Positions 8,825 through 17,793 of a stretch of 64,000 nucleotides of DNA are shown here, piece after piece. The stretch is from positions 248,001 through 312,000 of the forward strand of contig NZ_JAAVUR010000006.1 of the NCBI RefSeq assembly GCF_018449545.1, read 5' to 3'. Below the pieces are notes generated by a model, which worked only from the letters and a program-made list of their open reading frames with translations, searched no databases and was not told the origin of the DNA. Every line of letters starts with the position of its first letter. Position 1 is the first letter of the stretch. The translations under genes and the position numbers were made by a program. Source of the DNA: Granulicella sp. dw_53. Its GTDB lineage: Bacteria > Acidobacteriota > Terriglobia > Terriglobales > Acidobacteriaceae.

Positions 8825-9808
8825 CTAGTTGCTGGGCTTCGCTGCCGGAGTTGTTGTGGGGACCGGAGCAGCCGTGCTGGCCGGAGTAACCGGCGGTGGT
8901 GGAACCTGACCCTCGGCCCGCAAGGCGTCGTCGATCATCCGGTACAGAAATTCCATCGGCTGAGCGCCCGACAGCTTTTCACCGTTGATAAACAGCGCCG
9001 GTGTCGCATCGACTCCTAAAGCTTCCGCTTCTTTTATCGTTGCCTTGACCACGGTATCGTCCTGCTTTGCGATACAGGCGTTCAACTTCGCGGCGTCTAC
9101 CTTCTGCCGTTTGCCTTCGTCGACGGTCAACGAGTCCAATGTGGCGTTGGCCTTGGCGATACTTTTTTCTTCGCCACCCAGCTCTGCAGCGTGAGCGTGG
9201 ATGTAGTCCACCAGATTCCAGTATCCGTCGTTGCTGAGCGCGCCCACGCAACTGGTGTCGATGGCTGCGCGCATCGCCCAGGGATGGATGTCTAACGGGA
9301 AGTCGCGGTAGACGATGCGGACCTGATTTTTGTAGCGATCTGTCAGGGCTGGAAAGAGCTGGGCGTGCATCTTCGAGCAGAAGGGGCACTCGAGGTCGTC
9401 GAACTCCACGATCATGACCGGGGCGTTTGCAGGACCGCCGCGTGACGGACGGTTCGCGGGTGAGACGAAGGTCTTCGGGTCCGCACTGATGTCGAACTTC
9501 GTAAACTGCGCCAAGGTGTTGCCGTCTGTCGAGAGCAGAAAGTTCACTGGCTTGGTCGACCGGCCGTTGGCCTGGAAGGTCACTGGAATTTCATCGAAGC
9601 CGGGGACCTGACTTTTGCTGCGCGTACCGATCTGGATGGTGTAGTCGGGAGGGACGTTCGACTTGGACCGAATCAGCACCTCGACGCGCCGGGCCATCTC
9701 GGGCGACAACGACTGTGCGCTTTGCGCGGGCACTTGTGCGTGACAGCCGGCAGCAGCCAAGGAGAGGGCGAAAAGAGCGACACGGAACGTCCTTACGGCA
9801 GTCAGCAC
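8825..9808 (-). CDS. DsbA-like thioredoxin-fold lipoprotein
   Basis: Likely a periplasmic thiol-disulfide oxidoreductase. The 327-residue product has a lipoprotein signal peptide with lipobox LAAAGC (Cys22), about 95 residues of an N-terminal domain of unknown role, then a DsbA-type thioredoxin domain starting at VMIVEFDDLE with active-site motif CPFC (Cys141-Cys144). The domain includes the helical insertion and the cis-Pro region near ATPALFING. Two further Cys residues occur in the domain. The tail is rich in Pro, Ala and Thr. It starts with GTG at 9808, 95 bases after lptD, and ends 6 bases before the PpiC-like gene. In E. coli, LptD maturation needs disulfide exchange, so a link to the neighbouring lptD is plausible. 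Confidence 0.85.
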   Translation of the reverse strand: MLTAVRTFRVALFALSLAAAGCHAQVPAQSAQSLSPEMARRVEVLIRSKSNVPPDYTIQIGTRSKSQVPGFDEIPVTFQANGRSTKPVNFLLSTDGNTLAQFTKFDISADPKTFVSPANRPSRGGPANAPVMIVEFDDLECPFCSKMHAQLFPALTDRYKNQVRIVYRDFPLDIHPWAMRAAIDTSCVGALSNDGYWNLVDYIHAHAAELGGEEKSIAKANATLDSLTVDEGKRQKVDAAKLNACIAKQDDTVVKATIKEAEALGVDATPALFINGEKLSGAQPMEFLYRMIDDALRAEGQVPPPPVTPASTAAPVPTTTPAAKPSN

Positions 9809-9903
9809 AATACCTCGATTATCTCACGCAGTGGCCATTCTACCGGCCCGCAAAGCCCGGGGAGGCGAAGCTTATAGGTCCACCGTGCGCACTGCATTGC
9901 AGG

Positions 9904-12465
9904 CTAGAACAATCTCTCGGCGCGCCGCAGGTTGCCGGCCGCTCCAATGTTCACAAGGGTGAAGTTGAAGCGGTAGGCGTTCTCGTTTCGGACCGATCCC
10001 AACTCGTATTTGCGGTATTCGATGCTCAAACCACAGCAGTTCCAGTTATAGGAGGTCTGCAGCGCCGCGTATTGGATCATGCCCTGCTTGAGATCGAGGC
10101 CAGCGTTCGCGGCGACTCCTATGCCTGGCTTGCTGGGCGAGCCGTAGCCCAGGAGCAGACGCAACTGGCTGAAGTCGGAGGTCGCGGAGGGAATGCCCTG
10201 GGTGTAAGACCGTCCGGGGGCGTTCAGCCGGGCATAGCTCATTCCGGCGAAGGTGTTGCCCTCGTGCACATCGACGAGCACATTGTTGGACGTGAACTTC
10301 TTCGCGCCGGTATCAAGGTCGAAATTCCACTCGACGTCGACCTTCTCCGAGGCTCGCACACGCAGGCGCGATACCAGGGGGGAGATGGCGCGGGGCTCGG
10401 TGAGGAAGGCGATTCCGGAGAAGTTCAAGGTCGAATCGAGGATGTTGCGGCGGCCACGGATTACGGCGCCACCAAAGAGCTCGTCGAAGAAACGCTTCTG
10501 GGTGACGCGCCAGCTTATCCACTCGCGCGCTCCGCATTTGATGGGAGCGACGACGTCTCCGTCGTCCTTGATGCGGGCATTGCTTGGGTCGTCCGGAACG
10601 ATGGAGGCGTTGCATGGCCCTTTCTTTCCGGGCCTGAGAAAGAGACGTTGCGTGACTCCGTACTCCAGCTCGTTGGTGTCGCTGGCGACGTCGATATCGT
10701 CGAAGCGGAGGAGGCTTTGGAAGTTTCCGATTCCCGAGACGTAGCGGTAGGTGAACTCCGGCTCGATGGTGTGCCTGAAGTCGCGGTGCAGCAGGTTGCG
10801 TACGAAGCCGGAGGTGAAGGTCCGCTCGATCACGGGGGGCCTTATATCCAGCTCTACTTCGACGTCGCTGCGGTTGATAGGGCTGACGCTCTCCACTTGG
10901 GGCGCGCCAAGTACGAACGGGAGTCTGCTTCTGCTGTAGAAGGTGTCTCGAAGGGCGACGGACGGTCTTACGTGCCATCCTGCGGCTGCGAAGGGGTAGG
11001 AGAGGACTGGATGCACGTCCAGCCGCTCGACGATTCCGCTGGAGACGAAGAAGGGCTCAGCGCGCTTTAATCCGGCGGCGGAGGCTTCCACGCTCCAACG
11101 AAGGCCGGTCATGCCCAGGGCGTGGTCGGTCGTGTCGAGGTCGATCGAGGGGGCATGAAAGATCCTTACCTGCTGCTCGGTGACAGTCGCTGTCGGTACG
11201 CGCTTCAGTCCCTGGTACCGGTCGGCACGTATGTCCATGCTGTAGCCGTCCACCTGATGCACGCCGTAGGCGGTGGAGAGGATGTCTGTCGATACGGCCT
11301 GGTTGAAGTTCTCTGTAAACGCCTCGCGATAGGGATAGGAGCTCAGATACTCTACATCCGCTGCCACGCGCGTTTGATTCGTACCGGTGTCGGGGACGAA
11401 GTCGTGCCGTCCGGTCAGGGTGAAGTCCTGACCGCCCTGATTGACATACATTCCGCCGGTTACGTATCCGCGATCGAGCAGGCCGCTGTAGCGGGACGTG
11501 ACGAAGTCATTTCCGACACCCTTGTAGCGAAAGGCGGCCGACTGAGCCCATCCTCTGCGCGAAAAGTACTCCACGCCTACCGTCATATCCATGCTGCGGT
11601 TGATCGCCCAGTAGACCTGTTCGCCAATCACCAGGCCTTTGGTGGAAGACTCTCCGATGACGGGGAGCAGGATGCCGGTCTGGCGGCCCTCCTCGTCGAC
11701 CGGGTGGGTTACGTAGGGAAGATAGAGCAGAGGAATATTCAGGAGCTTGAAGATGCTGTTGGTTGCCGTTGCCTTTTCGGAGTTCACCACGAACTTGCCG
11801 GAGGACAGCAGCCAGTCGGGGTGAGGAAGCAGGCAGGAGGTTACGGTGCCGTCATAGATCTCGTACTCCTGCGGCCCTGTCTTTACGACCATCTTTCCTG
11901 AGAAGAGAAAGGGATTGCTGTTTGCATAGACCAGCTTGCTCTTGGGGCCGGTCTGCTTCAGTCCTACGGAGCCGGTGACGTCAAAGAACCGGCCGGTCTG
12001 CTGCTTCACGTTCATGGTGCCGTGGCTGGCGGAGATGATCTCGTTGTTCTTTCCGCCGGTGGCTTTGAGGTGTCCCGTGGCGACTAGGTCGCCTGTCTCG
12101 GTGTCGTACTCGACGTGGTCGGCCTGGACCTTGCGGTCGCCGTAGGTGATCACGACGTCGTTGTCGAGGATGAACTTGGTGCCGATCTTGGATTGTGGAC
12201 CTGAGGACTCGATTACGACCTTGGTCGAATCGTCCGGACCAGGCAGGACCTGGGCGATTGGATATTGCTCCGAATCGGAGCTGGAACTCGCGGTGGATGG
12301 TTCATTCGGCAGGCTGCTCTGGGGGGTTGCCTGATTCGTTACCTCCTGCGCCCATACCTGCGGATGACGAACCGCTACCGCCGTGATAGTTATGAAGAAG
12401 TAAACGCTGTAAAGTAACCGCCGGGCTCTGGTTAAGTGAGAGATCCGCCAGACTCGATTTTTCAC
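9904..12465 (-). CDS. lptD: LPS-assembly protein LptD
   Basis: LptD is the outer membrane barrel that, with LptE, places lipopolysaccharide on the cell surface. The product has a signal peptide (hydrophobic run YSVYFFITITAVAV), an OstA/LptA-like jellyroll domain (VVITYGDRKVQADHVEYDT) and a large C-terminal barrel. Cysteines in the mature part include TSCLLP (codon near 11835), matching E. coli Cys173, and a CC pair in NWNCCGLS (codons near 10038), matching Cys724-Cys725; an equivalent of Cys31 is not seen. The frame is open from a GTG at 12594, but that gives a long N-region; GTG 12498 or GTG 12465 fits a normal signal peptide, and 12465 is used here. Divergent from the RDD gene, whose start would otherwise overlap. 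Confidence 0.88.
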   Translation of the reverse strand: MKNRVWRISHLTRARRLLYSVYFFITITAVAVRHPQVWAQEVTNQATPQSSLPNEPSTASSSSDSEQYPIAQVLPGPDDSTKVVIESSGPQSKIGTKFILDNDVVITYGDRKVQADHVEYDTETGDLVATGHLKATGGKNNEIISASHGTMNVKQQTGRFFDVTGSVGLKQTGPKSKLVYANSNPFLFSGKMVVKTGPQEYEIYDGTVTSCLLPHPDWLLSSGKFVVNSEKATATNSIFKLLNIPLLYLPYVTHPVDEEGRQTGILLPVIGESSTKGLVIGEQVYWAINRSMDMTVGVEYFSRRGWAQSAAFRYKGVGNDFVTSRYSGLLDRGYVTGGMYVNQGGQDFTLTGRHDFVPDTGTNQTRVAADVEYLSSYPYREAFTENFNQAVSTDILSTAYGVHQVDGYSMDIRADRYQGLKRVPTATVTEQQVRIFHAPSIDLDTTDHALGMTGLRWSVEASAAGLKRAEPFFVSSGIVERLDVHPVLSYPFAAAGWHVRPSVALRDTFYSRSRLPFVLGAPQVESVSPINRSDVEVELDIRPPVIERTFTSGFVRNLLHRDFRHTIEPEFTYRYVSGIGNFQSLLRFDDIDVASDTNELEYGVTQRLFLRPGKKGPCNASIVPDDPSNARIKDDGDVVAPIKCGAREWISWRVTQKRFFDELFGGAVIRGRRNILDSTLNFSGIAFLTEPRAISPLVSRLRVRASEKVDVEWNFDLDTGAKKFTSNNVLVDVHEGNTFAGMSYARLNAPGRSYTQGIPSATSDFSQLRLLLGYGSPSKPGIGVAANAGLDLKQGMIQYAALQTSYNWNCCGLSIEYRKYELGSVRNENAYRFNFTLVNIGAAGNLRRAERLF

Positions 12466-12644
12466 ACCCGCGGTACGTTCTACCTGCAAAAGCTTCACCC
12501 TGTCTTCGGCAATCCACCGTATCGGAGTCAGGCCGCAACTCCCTGGATGCACCGTGTCGTTCCGTTCCTTTTTGTATCGTGTCAAACGTCCCACCCTTTG
12601 AGGCTAAACGATTTCCCGGAAGCAGGATTAAGGTTTTGAGCACA

Positions 12645-14066
12645 ATGAGCTCCGCACAGCTGGATACACGCCACGATCTACTTCCCGAAGGCCCCGGTCC
12701 GAACTCTGATTCAGACTCTTTATTCGGGCTGAAGGAGAGCGTTGCGTTGAAGGAAGAGGTCGCCGCTCGGCTGGCGGCTCATCGTGCGCGGCGGCAGCGT
12801 CCTGTGCCTGCTCCTCCGGCGCCGATTCCTATTGCGTCGCCTACGCGGGCTCGAGCTGCACGTATCGCGGCTACGGTGGCGGAGCGCTATGCTCACTCGG
12901 AGAGTTACCGCTCCTTCCTGGCCGCGGAGGCTCAGACGGCGATTCGCCAGGCTGAGGCGGCTGCGGAGGTCGCTGCGGTTACGGCTCGAGCTGTGGCTGA
13001 GGCGCAGCTCAACCTGCTGGAGGAGTTGGACAGCTACTCCCAGAGTGTCGAACAGGGCGAGATGACGGATTCGGCGGCTACGACGCCTGCCTTCGGCTTC
13101 GCGCCGAGTGTGGAGGCGGTTGCAGCGGCTGCTCCGGCGGCTCCGCAGGGTCCGATTACGGTTCGGCTGTATGAGGAGGTTGGGCCGACGCTTCGGCAGT
13201 CCTTTACTACCTCGTATCCGCATCCGCGGGTCGATCCGCTGGATGACGAGGGTTTGGCGCTGGATGACGAGATCGCCTTTCGGCAGTCGCCTAACTTCGA
13301 GGAGGCGGTTGCGCCGACGGAGATTCCGGCGAACCTGATCGAGTTCCCTCGGCAATTGATAGCTGCGCGACGCGCTCGACCGCGACTGGCGGAAGGTCCG
13401 CTGCGTGAGGATTCGGAGGACGAGCTGCAGTCGGCTCAGTTGCGGATCTTCGAGGTGGAACCGACGCAGATGTCGGCTGCTCCGGCGATGGCTTCGGCTG
13501 CCCCTGAGTGGTCGTCGATCCTGCTGGATGCGCAGCCGGTGATTGCTCCGACGATGGTGCAGGCTGTGGAGCTGGAGACGCTTTCGGTTGCGGTTCCGGT
13601 GCTGATGACTGCTCCGCTGGAGCTGCGGATTCTGTCTGCGGCGTTCGATACGGCGATTGTGCTGGCTGGAATGCTGGTGTTTGCAGCGGCTGCGATCGTG
13701 ACGATCGGCAAGATTCCAGGTTTGGGGTTGAGGGCGATTGCTTTGTCGGCTGCTCCTGGACATGCGCTGTTGACGGAGATTGGGCCGCTGGTTGCCGTGA
13801 CTGGATTTACATTTCTCTTCCTGTCGGCGCTCTATCAGGGGTTGTTCTTTACTTTTTCAGAGGCCACTCCGGGTATGCGGTATGCGCGGATCGGGCTTTG
13901 CACCTTCTCGGATGAGAATCCTACGCGGCGGCAGATGCGGCGGCGGATTCTGGCTACTCTGGTTTCGGCTTGTCCCCTGGGGTTGGGCCTGGTGTGGAGC
14001 TGGGCGGATACGGACCGTTTGGGGTGGCATGATCGGATTTCCCGGATGTATCAGCGGAGCTATTAG
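12645..14066 (+). CDS. RDD domain membrane protein with long low-complexity N-terminus
   Basis: The 473-residue product has about 330 residues of Ala/Glu/Pro-rich, probably disordered and partly helical sequence (one stretch of about 60 residues is an Ala-rich helix, AEAQTAIRQAEAAAEVAA), then an RDD domain. The RDD part has two or three membrane segments (FDTAIVLAGMLVFAAAAIV; IGPLVAVTGFTFLFLSALYQ; ILATLVSACPLGLGLVWSW), the conserved Arg and Asp in LELRILSAAFDTAIVLAG, and the end motif LGWHDRISRMYQ. RDD proteins are thought to be transporters or channels, and the substrate here is unknown. Start ATG 12645 is chosen; an in-frame TTG at 12636 and an earlier ATG at 12579 are alternatives, the latter overlapping the possible lptD start. 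Confidence 0.8.
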   Translation: MSSAQLDTRHDLLPEGPGPNSDSDSLFGLKESVALKEEVAARLAAHRARRQRPVPAPPAPIPIASPTRARAARIAATVAERYAHSESYRSFLAAEAQTAIRQAEAAAEVAAVTARAVAEAQLNLLEELDSYSQSVEQGEMTDSAATTPAFGFAPSVEAVAAAAPAAPQGPITVRLYEEVGPTLRQSFTTSYPHPRVDPLDDEGLALDDEIAFRQSPNFEEAVAPTEIPANLIEFPRQLIAARRARPRLAEGPLREDSEDELQSAQLRIFEVEPTQMSAAPAMASAAPEWSSILLDAQPVIAPTMVQAVELETLSVAVPVLMTAPLELRILSAAFDTAIVLAGMLVFAAAAIVTIGKIPGLGLRAIALSAAPGHALLTEIGPLVAVTGFTFLFLSALYQGLFFTFSEATPGMRYARIGLCTFSDENPTRRQMRRRILATLVSACPLGLGLVWSWADTDRLGWHDRISRMYQRSY

Positions 14067-14086
14067 GCGCTTCCCCTGCTTCTTGG

Positions 14087-14461
14087 TTATGGGTGTTGGG
14101 AGATGGAGAGGGTGTTGCCGTCGGGGTCGTTGAACCAGGCTACTTTGGCTCCTCCGGGGGCGGTCCATACTCCGATGGGGCTTTGTTGGAGGTGGGGGTA
14201 GCGGCAGAGGTGGATGTCTTTGGCGGCCATTTCGATGGCGGTGGCTTCGATGTCGTCGACTTGCCATCCGAGGATCGTGAAGGGCGCGGGGGTGAAGTCG
14301 CCTACGCGAACGATGCGGAGCATGGTGCCGGCGGCTTCCATGACGATGGCGAACTCGTCGTCGGAGATGAAGTGCAGGCCTAGGGTGTTCTGGTAGAAGC
14401 TGCGGGCGAGCGTGGCGTCTTTGGTGGGGATGAAGGTGATGAGTGGGGCGTTGGAGAGCAT
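14087..14461 (-). CDS. VOC/glyoxalase family protein
   Basis: A 124-residue single-domain member of the vicinal oxygen chelate fold (glyoxalase I, dioxygenase, antibiotic-resistance type). It has the typical pattern FIPTKDATLARSFYQNTLGLHF, then GDFTPAPFTILGWQVDD, and ends with APGGAKVAWFNDPDGNTLSISQHP, where the conserved Glu of metal-binding members is replaced by Ser (NTLSIS). With metal ligands incomplete, a binding or resistance role is as likely as catalysis. The start ATG at 14461 is clear. Its end lies 20 bases from the RDD stop, in convergent orientation. Confidence 0.8.
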   Translation of the reverse strand: MLSNAPLITFIPTKDATLARSFYQNTLGLHFISDDEFAIVMEAAGTMLRIVRVGDFTPAPFTILGWQVDDIEATAIEMAAKDIHLCRYPHLQQSPIGVWTAPGGAKVAWFNDPDGNTLSISQHP

Positions 14462-14600
14462 GGTGTCCTCTGTGGGGTGTTGGTTTTCGGATTGCCAGTT
14501 TAGCGGATGGGAGGGTGGTTTTGGTTCGAGGTAATGGCAACGGGGAAATACAGGGGGTCCTTCAGTGCGTTCACCCGGGCTGTTGGGGCCAGGAAAAGAA

Positions 14601-14675
14601 GGCGGTCGGGCTTCGCCCGATACCCCACCCTATTTGCGATGAAGCTGCAAAAAGGGTGGGGCACCCGCTTTTGTG
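14601..14675. repeat. Hairpin repeat type B, copy 2
   Basis: TCGGGC/GCCCGA (from 14606) followed by CCCCACCCTATTTGC pairing with GCAAAAAGGGTGGGG with one mismatch. Relative to copy 1, a G-C pair in the first hairpin replaces a T-A pair, so both sides changed together. Confidence 0.8.
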
Positions 14676-14697
14676 CTGCTCCTGCAAAAGGTTGGGG

Positions 14698-16815
14698 TTA
14701 GGAGGTGCCTACTACTTCGTCGGTAGCGATGCTGTAGGTGTTGCGGCCGGAGTGTTTTGCGGAGTAGAGGGCGATGTCGGCTTCTTCGAGGAAGCTTTCG
14801 TCGTTTACCTGGGTTGCGGCGGGCCAGGTGGTTACGCCGATGCTTACCGTCACCAGGCCGAAGGGGCTTCCCTTGTGTTCTATTGCCAGGCTGGATACTG
14901 CTGCCAGGATGTTCTTGGCCACGGCGGTTGCGCCTTGCTGGTCGGTGGTGGGGAGCAGTATGACGAATTCTTCTCCGCCGTACCGGGCCACGAGGTCGGC
15001 TTCGCGTTTGAGTGAGAAGCGAAGCGTGTCGGCGACCCGTTTGAGGCAGATGTCGCCGCGGAGATGTCCGTAGAGGTCGTTGTATTGCTTGAAGTAGTCG
15101 ATGTCGAGGATGAGGAGGGAGAGGGTGTTGGCGGAGCGGCTTTGTCTGCGGCCCTCTTCCTGCAGGGTCTGGCGGAAGGCTCGTCGATTGGTCAGGCCGG
15201 TGAGTTCGTCTTCGCGAGCGAACTTCGATAGCTGCAGGCGCTCTTTTGCGGATTGGTCTTCCTGCTGCTTCTGCTCCTGGATATCGCGGATGGTGGCTAC
15301 GAAACCCAGCGGCTTGTGGCTGTCGGGATCGAAGTAGCTGCTGGTGAATGCTTCGACCCAGAGATAGCTGCCGTCTTTGCGGGCTGCGCGGTAGCGGTAG
15401 CTCTGGGAGAGTTCTCCATCGCGGATGCGCTGAAGTGTCTGCATGGCGGAGGAGAGGTCATCGGGATGGATCAGGTCTGCGCGTTCCTTGCGGAGGTACT
15501 CCTCGGGTGTCCAACCGGTGATGCTGAAGACGGCGGGTGAGACGGAGCGTTCGTTGGTGTCGAGGGGAGCCAGGACGACCATCTCGCGGGAGTGACTGAG
15601 CAGCGTCTGGTAGATGGCCTGGTTTTTGATCATGGCCTTCTCGGCCTCGTGCAGCAGTTGTTCGTTTTGTTTGCGCTCGCTGATGTCGACGAAGATGGCC
15701 ATGGCCCAGCCGAGGTCGGGGAGGATGACTCCGCTGTGCAGGACGGTCTTGATGGCGCCATCTTTGCAACGCAGGTTGAGCTCCATGGGCTCGATGGTGG
15801 ACTCCTTGCCCTGGATGCGGCGTCCTCTTTGTTCTTCGCCCAGGTATCTGTCCCACTGTGCTTTTGCGCGGTCGCGATCTTCCGGCTCGGCGAGGACTTT
15901 GGCGACGAACTCTGCGGTGGAGGTGAGGTCCTGGATGCGATAGCCGAAGAGCTCGGTGAACATGCGGTTGGTGTAGACGATCTTCTGATCGATGAGGGAG
16001 GCCCAGGAGACGCCGACGGGGATCGCGTCCACCATCTGCGCGCGGTTGCGCATGTTGGCCAGCGAGGCTCGCCGGTCCAGGATCGCGGTCATTACGATGA
16101 AGCCCAGGATGAGCGTGGTGGTGAGGGCGATGCCGATGAGGCCGACGCGCGAGATGCTGATGGCATGGCTCATCTGGCTATTGTCCAAGCCCTTGTCCAA
16201 GGGCACGGACATAAAGGTGACGGCGGCCATGCCGGAGTAGTGCATGACTGGGATAGCGGCTCCCATGGCGAGGGCGCTGATCAGTTTGCGGGGGGCGAGT
16301 GCGGAGGCTCCGTCGTGGAGTTTGAAGATCAGCCGCAGAGCGAAGGAGGCGATCAGGATGGATAGGACTACGGAGAGGACGACCTTCCAGGGGGAGTAGA
16401 GGCACATGGCCGGCAGGCGCATGGCTTCCATGCCGATGTAGTGCATGGCGGAGATGCCGCCGCCCATGCAGATGCTTCCGGCCAAGGTGAGAAGGATGCC
16501 CATGGTGGGGCGGCTGACGAGGTAGAGGGCGACTCCGGAGGCGAAGATTGCGGCGAGCATCGAGAGGCCGACGGTGGGCAGGTCGTACAGGACGGGGACG
16601 GGAAGGCGGAAGGCCTCCATGCCGATGTAGTGCATGGCCCAGATGCCGACTCCCATCGACCAGGCTCCGCCGCTGAGCCATGCGAATCGAACCAGGCCTG
16701 TGCTGGGGGTTACGCGCTCCGCGAGCTCTACCGCGGTGTAGGCCGAGAGAATGGCGATGACGATGGAGAGAGCAACGAGACGGTAATCGTAGAAGCCTGT
16801 GAGGACTACGTTCAT
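14698..16815 (-). CDS. MHYT-PAS-GGDEF diguanylate cyclase
   Basis: A membrane sensor expected to make cyclic di-GMP. The first about 240 residues hold seven hydrophobic segments with three MHYT motifs (MHYIGM at 61 and 124, MHYSGM at 191), thought to bind a metal and sense small gases such as oxygen, CO or NO. Two PAS domains follow (about 270-390 and 400-525, with linkers ISERKQNEQL and IRDIQEQKQQ) and then a GGDEF domain. The active-site motif is GGEEF (613-617), a functional variant, and an RxxD inhibitory site (R604-D607) is intact, so product feedback is expected. No EAL domain is present. Start ATG 16815. Neighbouring genes do not suggest a target. Confidence 0.92.
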   Translation of the reverse strand: MNVVLTGFYDYRLVALSIVIAILSAYTAVELAERVTPSTGLVRFAWLSGGAWSMGVGIWAMHYIGMEAFRLPVPVLYDLPTVGLSMLAAIFASGVALYLVSRPTMGILLTLAGSICMGGGISAMHYIGMEAMRLPAMCLYSPWKVVLSVVLSILIASFALRLIFKLHDGASALAPRKLISALAMGAAIPVMHYSGMAAVTFMSVPLDKGLDNSQMSHAISISRVGLIGIALTTTLILGFIVMTAILDRRASLANMRNRAQMVDAIPVGVSWASLIDQKIVYTNRMFTELFGYRIQDLTSTAEFVAKVLAEPEDRDRAKAQWDRYLGEEQRGRRIQGKESTIEPMELNLRCKDGAIKTVLHSGVILPDLGWAMAIFVDISERKQNEQLLHEAEKAMIKNQAIYQTLLSHSREMVVLAPLDTNERSVSPAVFSITGWTPEEYLRKERADLIHPDDLSSAMQTLQRIRDGELSQSYRYRAARKDGSYLWVEAFTSSYFDPDSHKPLGFVATIRDIQEQKQQEDQSAKERLQLSKFAREDELTGLTNRRAFRQTLQEEGRRQSRSANTLSLLILDIDYFKQYNDLYGHLRGDICLKRVADTLRFSLKREADLVARYGGEEFVILLPTTDQQGATAVAKNILAAVSSLAIEHKGSPFGLVTVSIGVTTWPAATQVNDESFLEEADIALYSAKHSGRNTYSIATDEVVGTS

Positions 16816-16881
16816 CGCTACACTTCACCCGAGGAAGAACGGGCTTCAGCGTATCACTTTGTCCACTCGGCCCGCATTGCA

Positions 16882-17592
16882 CTAATGGGGGAGGGTGGGT
16901 GGAAGGTGGTCGAGGATGAGCGCTTCTACCTGGTTCCAGACGCGGGGGTCGTTTTCGATCTGGATGTGGCGGAGGGTGAAGGTTCGGGCGAACCAGGGGT
17001 AGCCGGCGGTGGGGACGCGGTTGTTCTTGTAGGTGAGGTGGATGTTGTCGATGATCTGGGTGGTGGCTGGATTGGCGGCGTGGATGAGGGGACGGCCGTG
17101 GAGGAGGCCTTCGGTCTGGTAGAAGTTGATGGCGCGGGCGACGTTGGCGGGGACGATGGAGTCGTCGTGGGGACGCTTGGGGACGCCGTCGACCTCGATG
17201 AGGAGCAGGACGGGGATGCTGTCGCGCTGGAGCTGGCGGGCTACGGCGACGGCTTCGGAGGCTCCCCAGGAGTGGCCGTAGAGGACGATGCGGGCGGATT
17301 GCTTTTCGGCTTCGGTGGGGGTGGTTCCGTTGGAGGAGAGGAGATGGAGGATCTCGCGGTGGGCGTCGTCGCCGTGGTGGTTCTCGAAGATGTCGGCGTG
17401 GATGGCGGAGCCGTACTTCAGGCGGAGATGGTGGGCGAGCTCGATCTCGCCGTGGATGGTGCTGGTGCGTTTGATGAATCCGCCGGCGAAGCCGATGACG
17501 ATGAGTGGCGGCGGTTGCTGGGCGGTGAGGGTCGTCGTGAGGAGGAGGAGGAGCGCGGTTAGGGTGGTGAGGTGGGCTTTGGTGGGGTGCAT
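16882..17592 (-). CDS. Secreted alpha/beta-hydrolase-like protein
   Basis: The 236-residue product has a leucine/threonine-rich signal peptide (cleavage near LTAQQ). The mature part starts with a beta-strand PPLIVIGFAGGFI and contains a nucleophile-elbow-like GHSWG motif (VLYGHSWGASEAVAVARQL), typical of serine hydrolases of the alpha/beta fold. A possible acid lies in EVDGVPKRPHDD, and a His-rich region follows (RTFTLRHIQIEND). No closer family is recognised. It could be a periplasmic esterase or lipase, or a non-enzymatic relative. Its gene follows the same strand as the MHYT-GGDEF gene, with a 66-base gap, so joint transcription is possible. Confidence 0.6.
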   Translation of the reverse strand: MHPTKAHLTTLTALLLLLTTTLTAQQPPPLIVIGFAGGFIKRTSTIHGEIELAHHLRLKYGSAIHADIFENHHGDDAHREILHLLSSNGTTPTEAEKQSARIVLYGHSWGASEAVAVARQLQRDSIPVLLLIEVDGVPKRPHDDSIVPANVARAINFYQTEGLLHGRPLIHAANPATTQIIDNIHLTYKNNRVPTAGYPWFARTFTLRHIQIENDPRVWNQVEALILDHLPPTLPH

Positions 17593-17696
17593 GGTGTCCG
17601 GCTCTTCGGATGCCAGGATGCGTGTTTCTCAAGGTGCGTGTTTGTTGGATGGGTCTGGGTGTGCGGAAGATTCCTTGGCGCTTCGGAAGAACCACA

Positions 17697-17757
17697 GGTC
17701 CTTCGACTGCGCCACTCGCGGAGGCTGCGAGGGGTGCAGTCAGGATGACAAATTTTG
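17697..17757. repeat. Hairpin repeat type C, copy 2
   Basis: Starts GGTCCTTCGACTGCGCC and ends CAGTCAGGATGACAAATTTT, as in copy 1 at 6321-6382. The arms GACTGCGCCACTCGC and GCGAGGGGTGCAGTC pair at 13 of 15 positions. Confidence 0.65.
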
Positions 17758-17793
17758 GTTGCTCGCGGGTCTTCTATCTTCTCTTGAGACGAG

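Noticed and set aside
16178..17695. Minus-strand frame of 505 codons across the cyclase N-terminus and the hydrolase gene
   Set aside because: It overlaps two real genes on the same strand in another frame and is a Pro/Arg/His-rich low-complexity translation.
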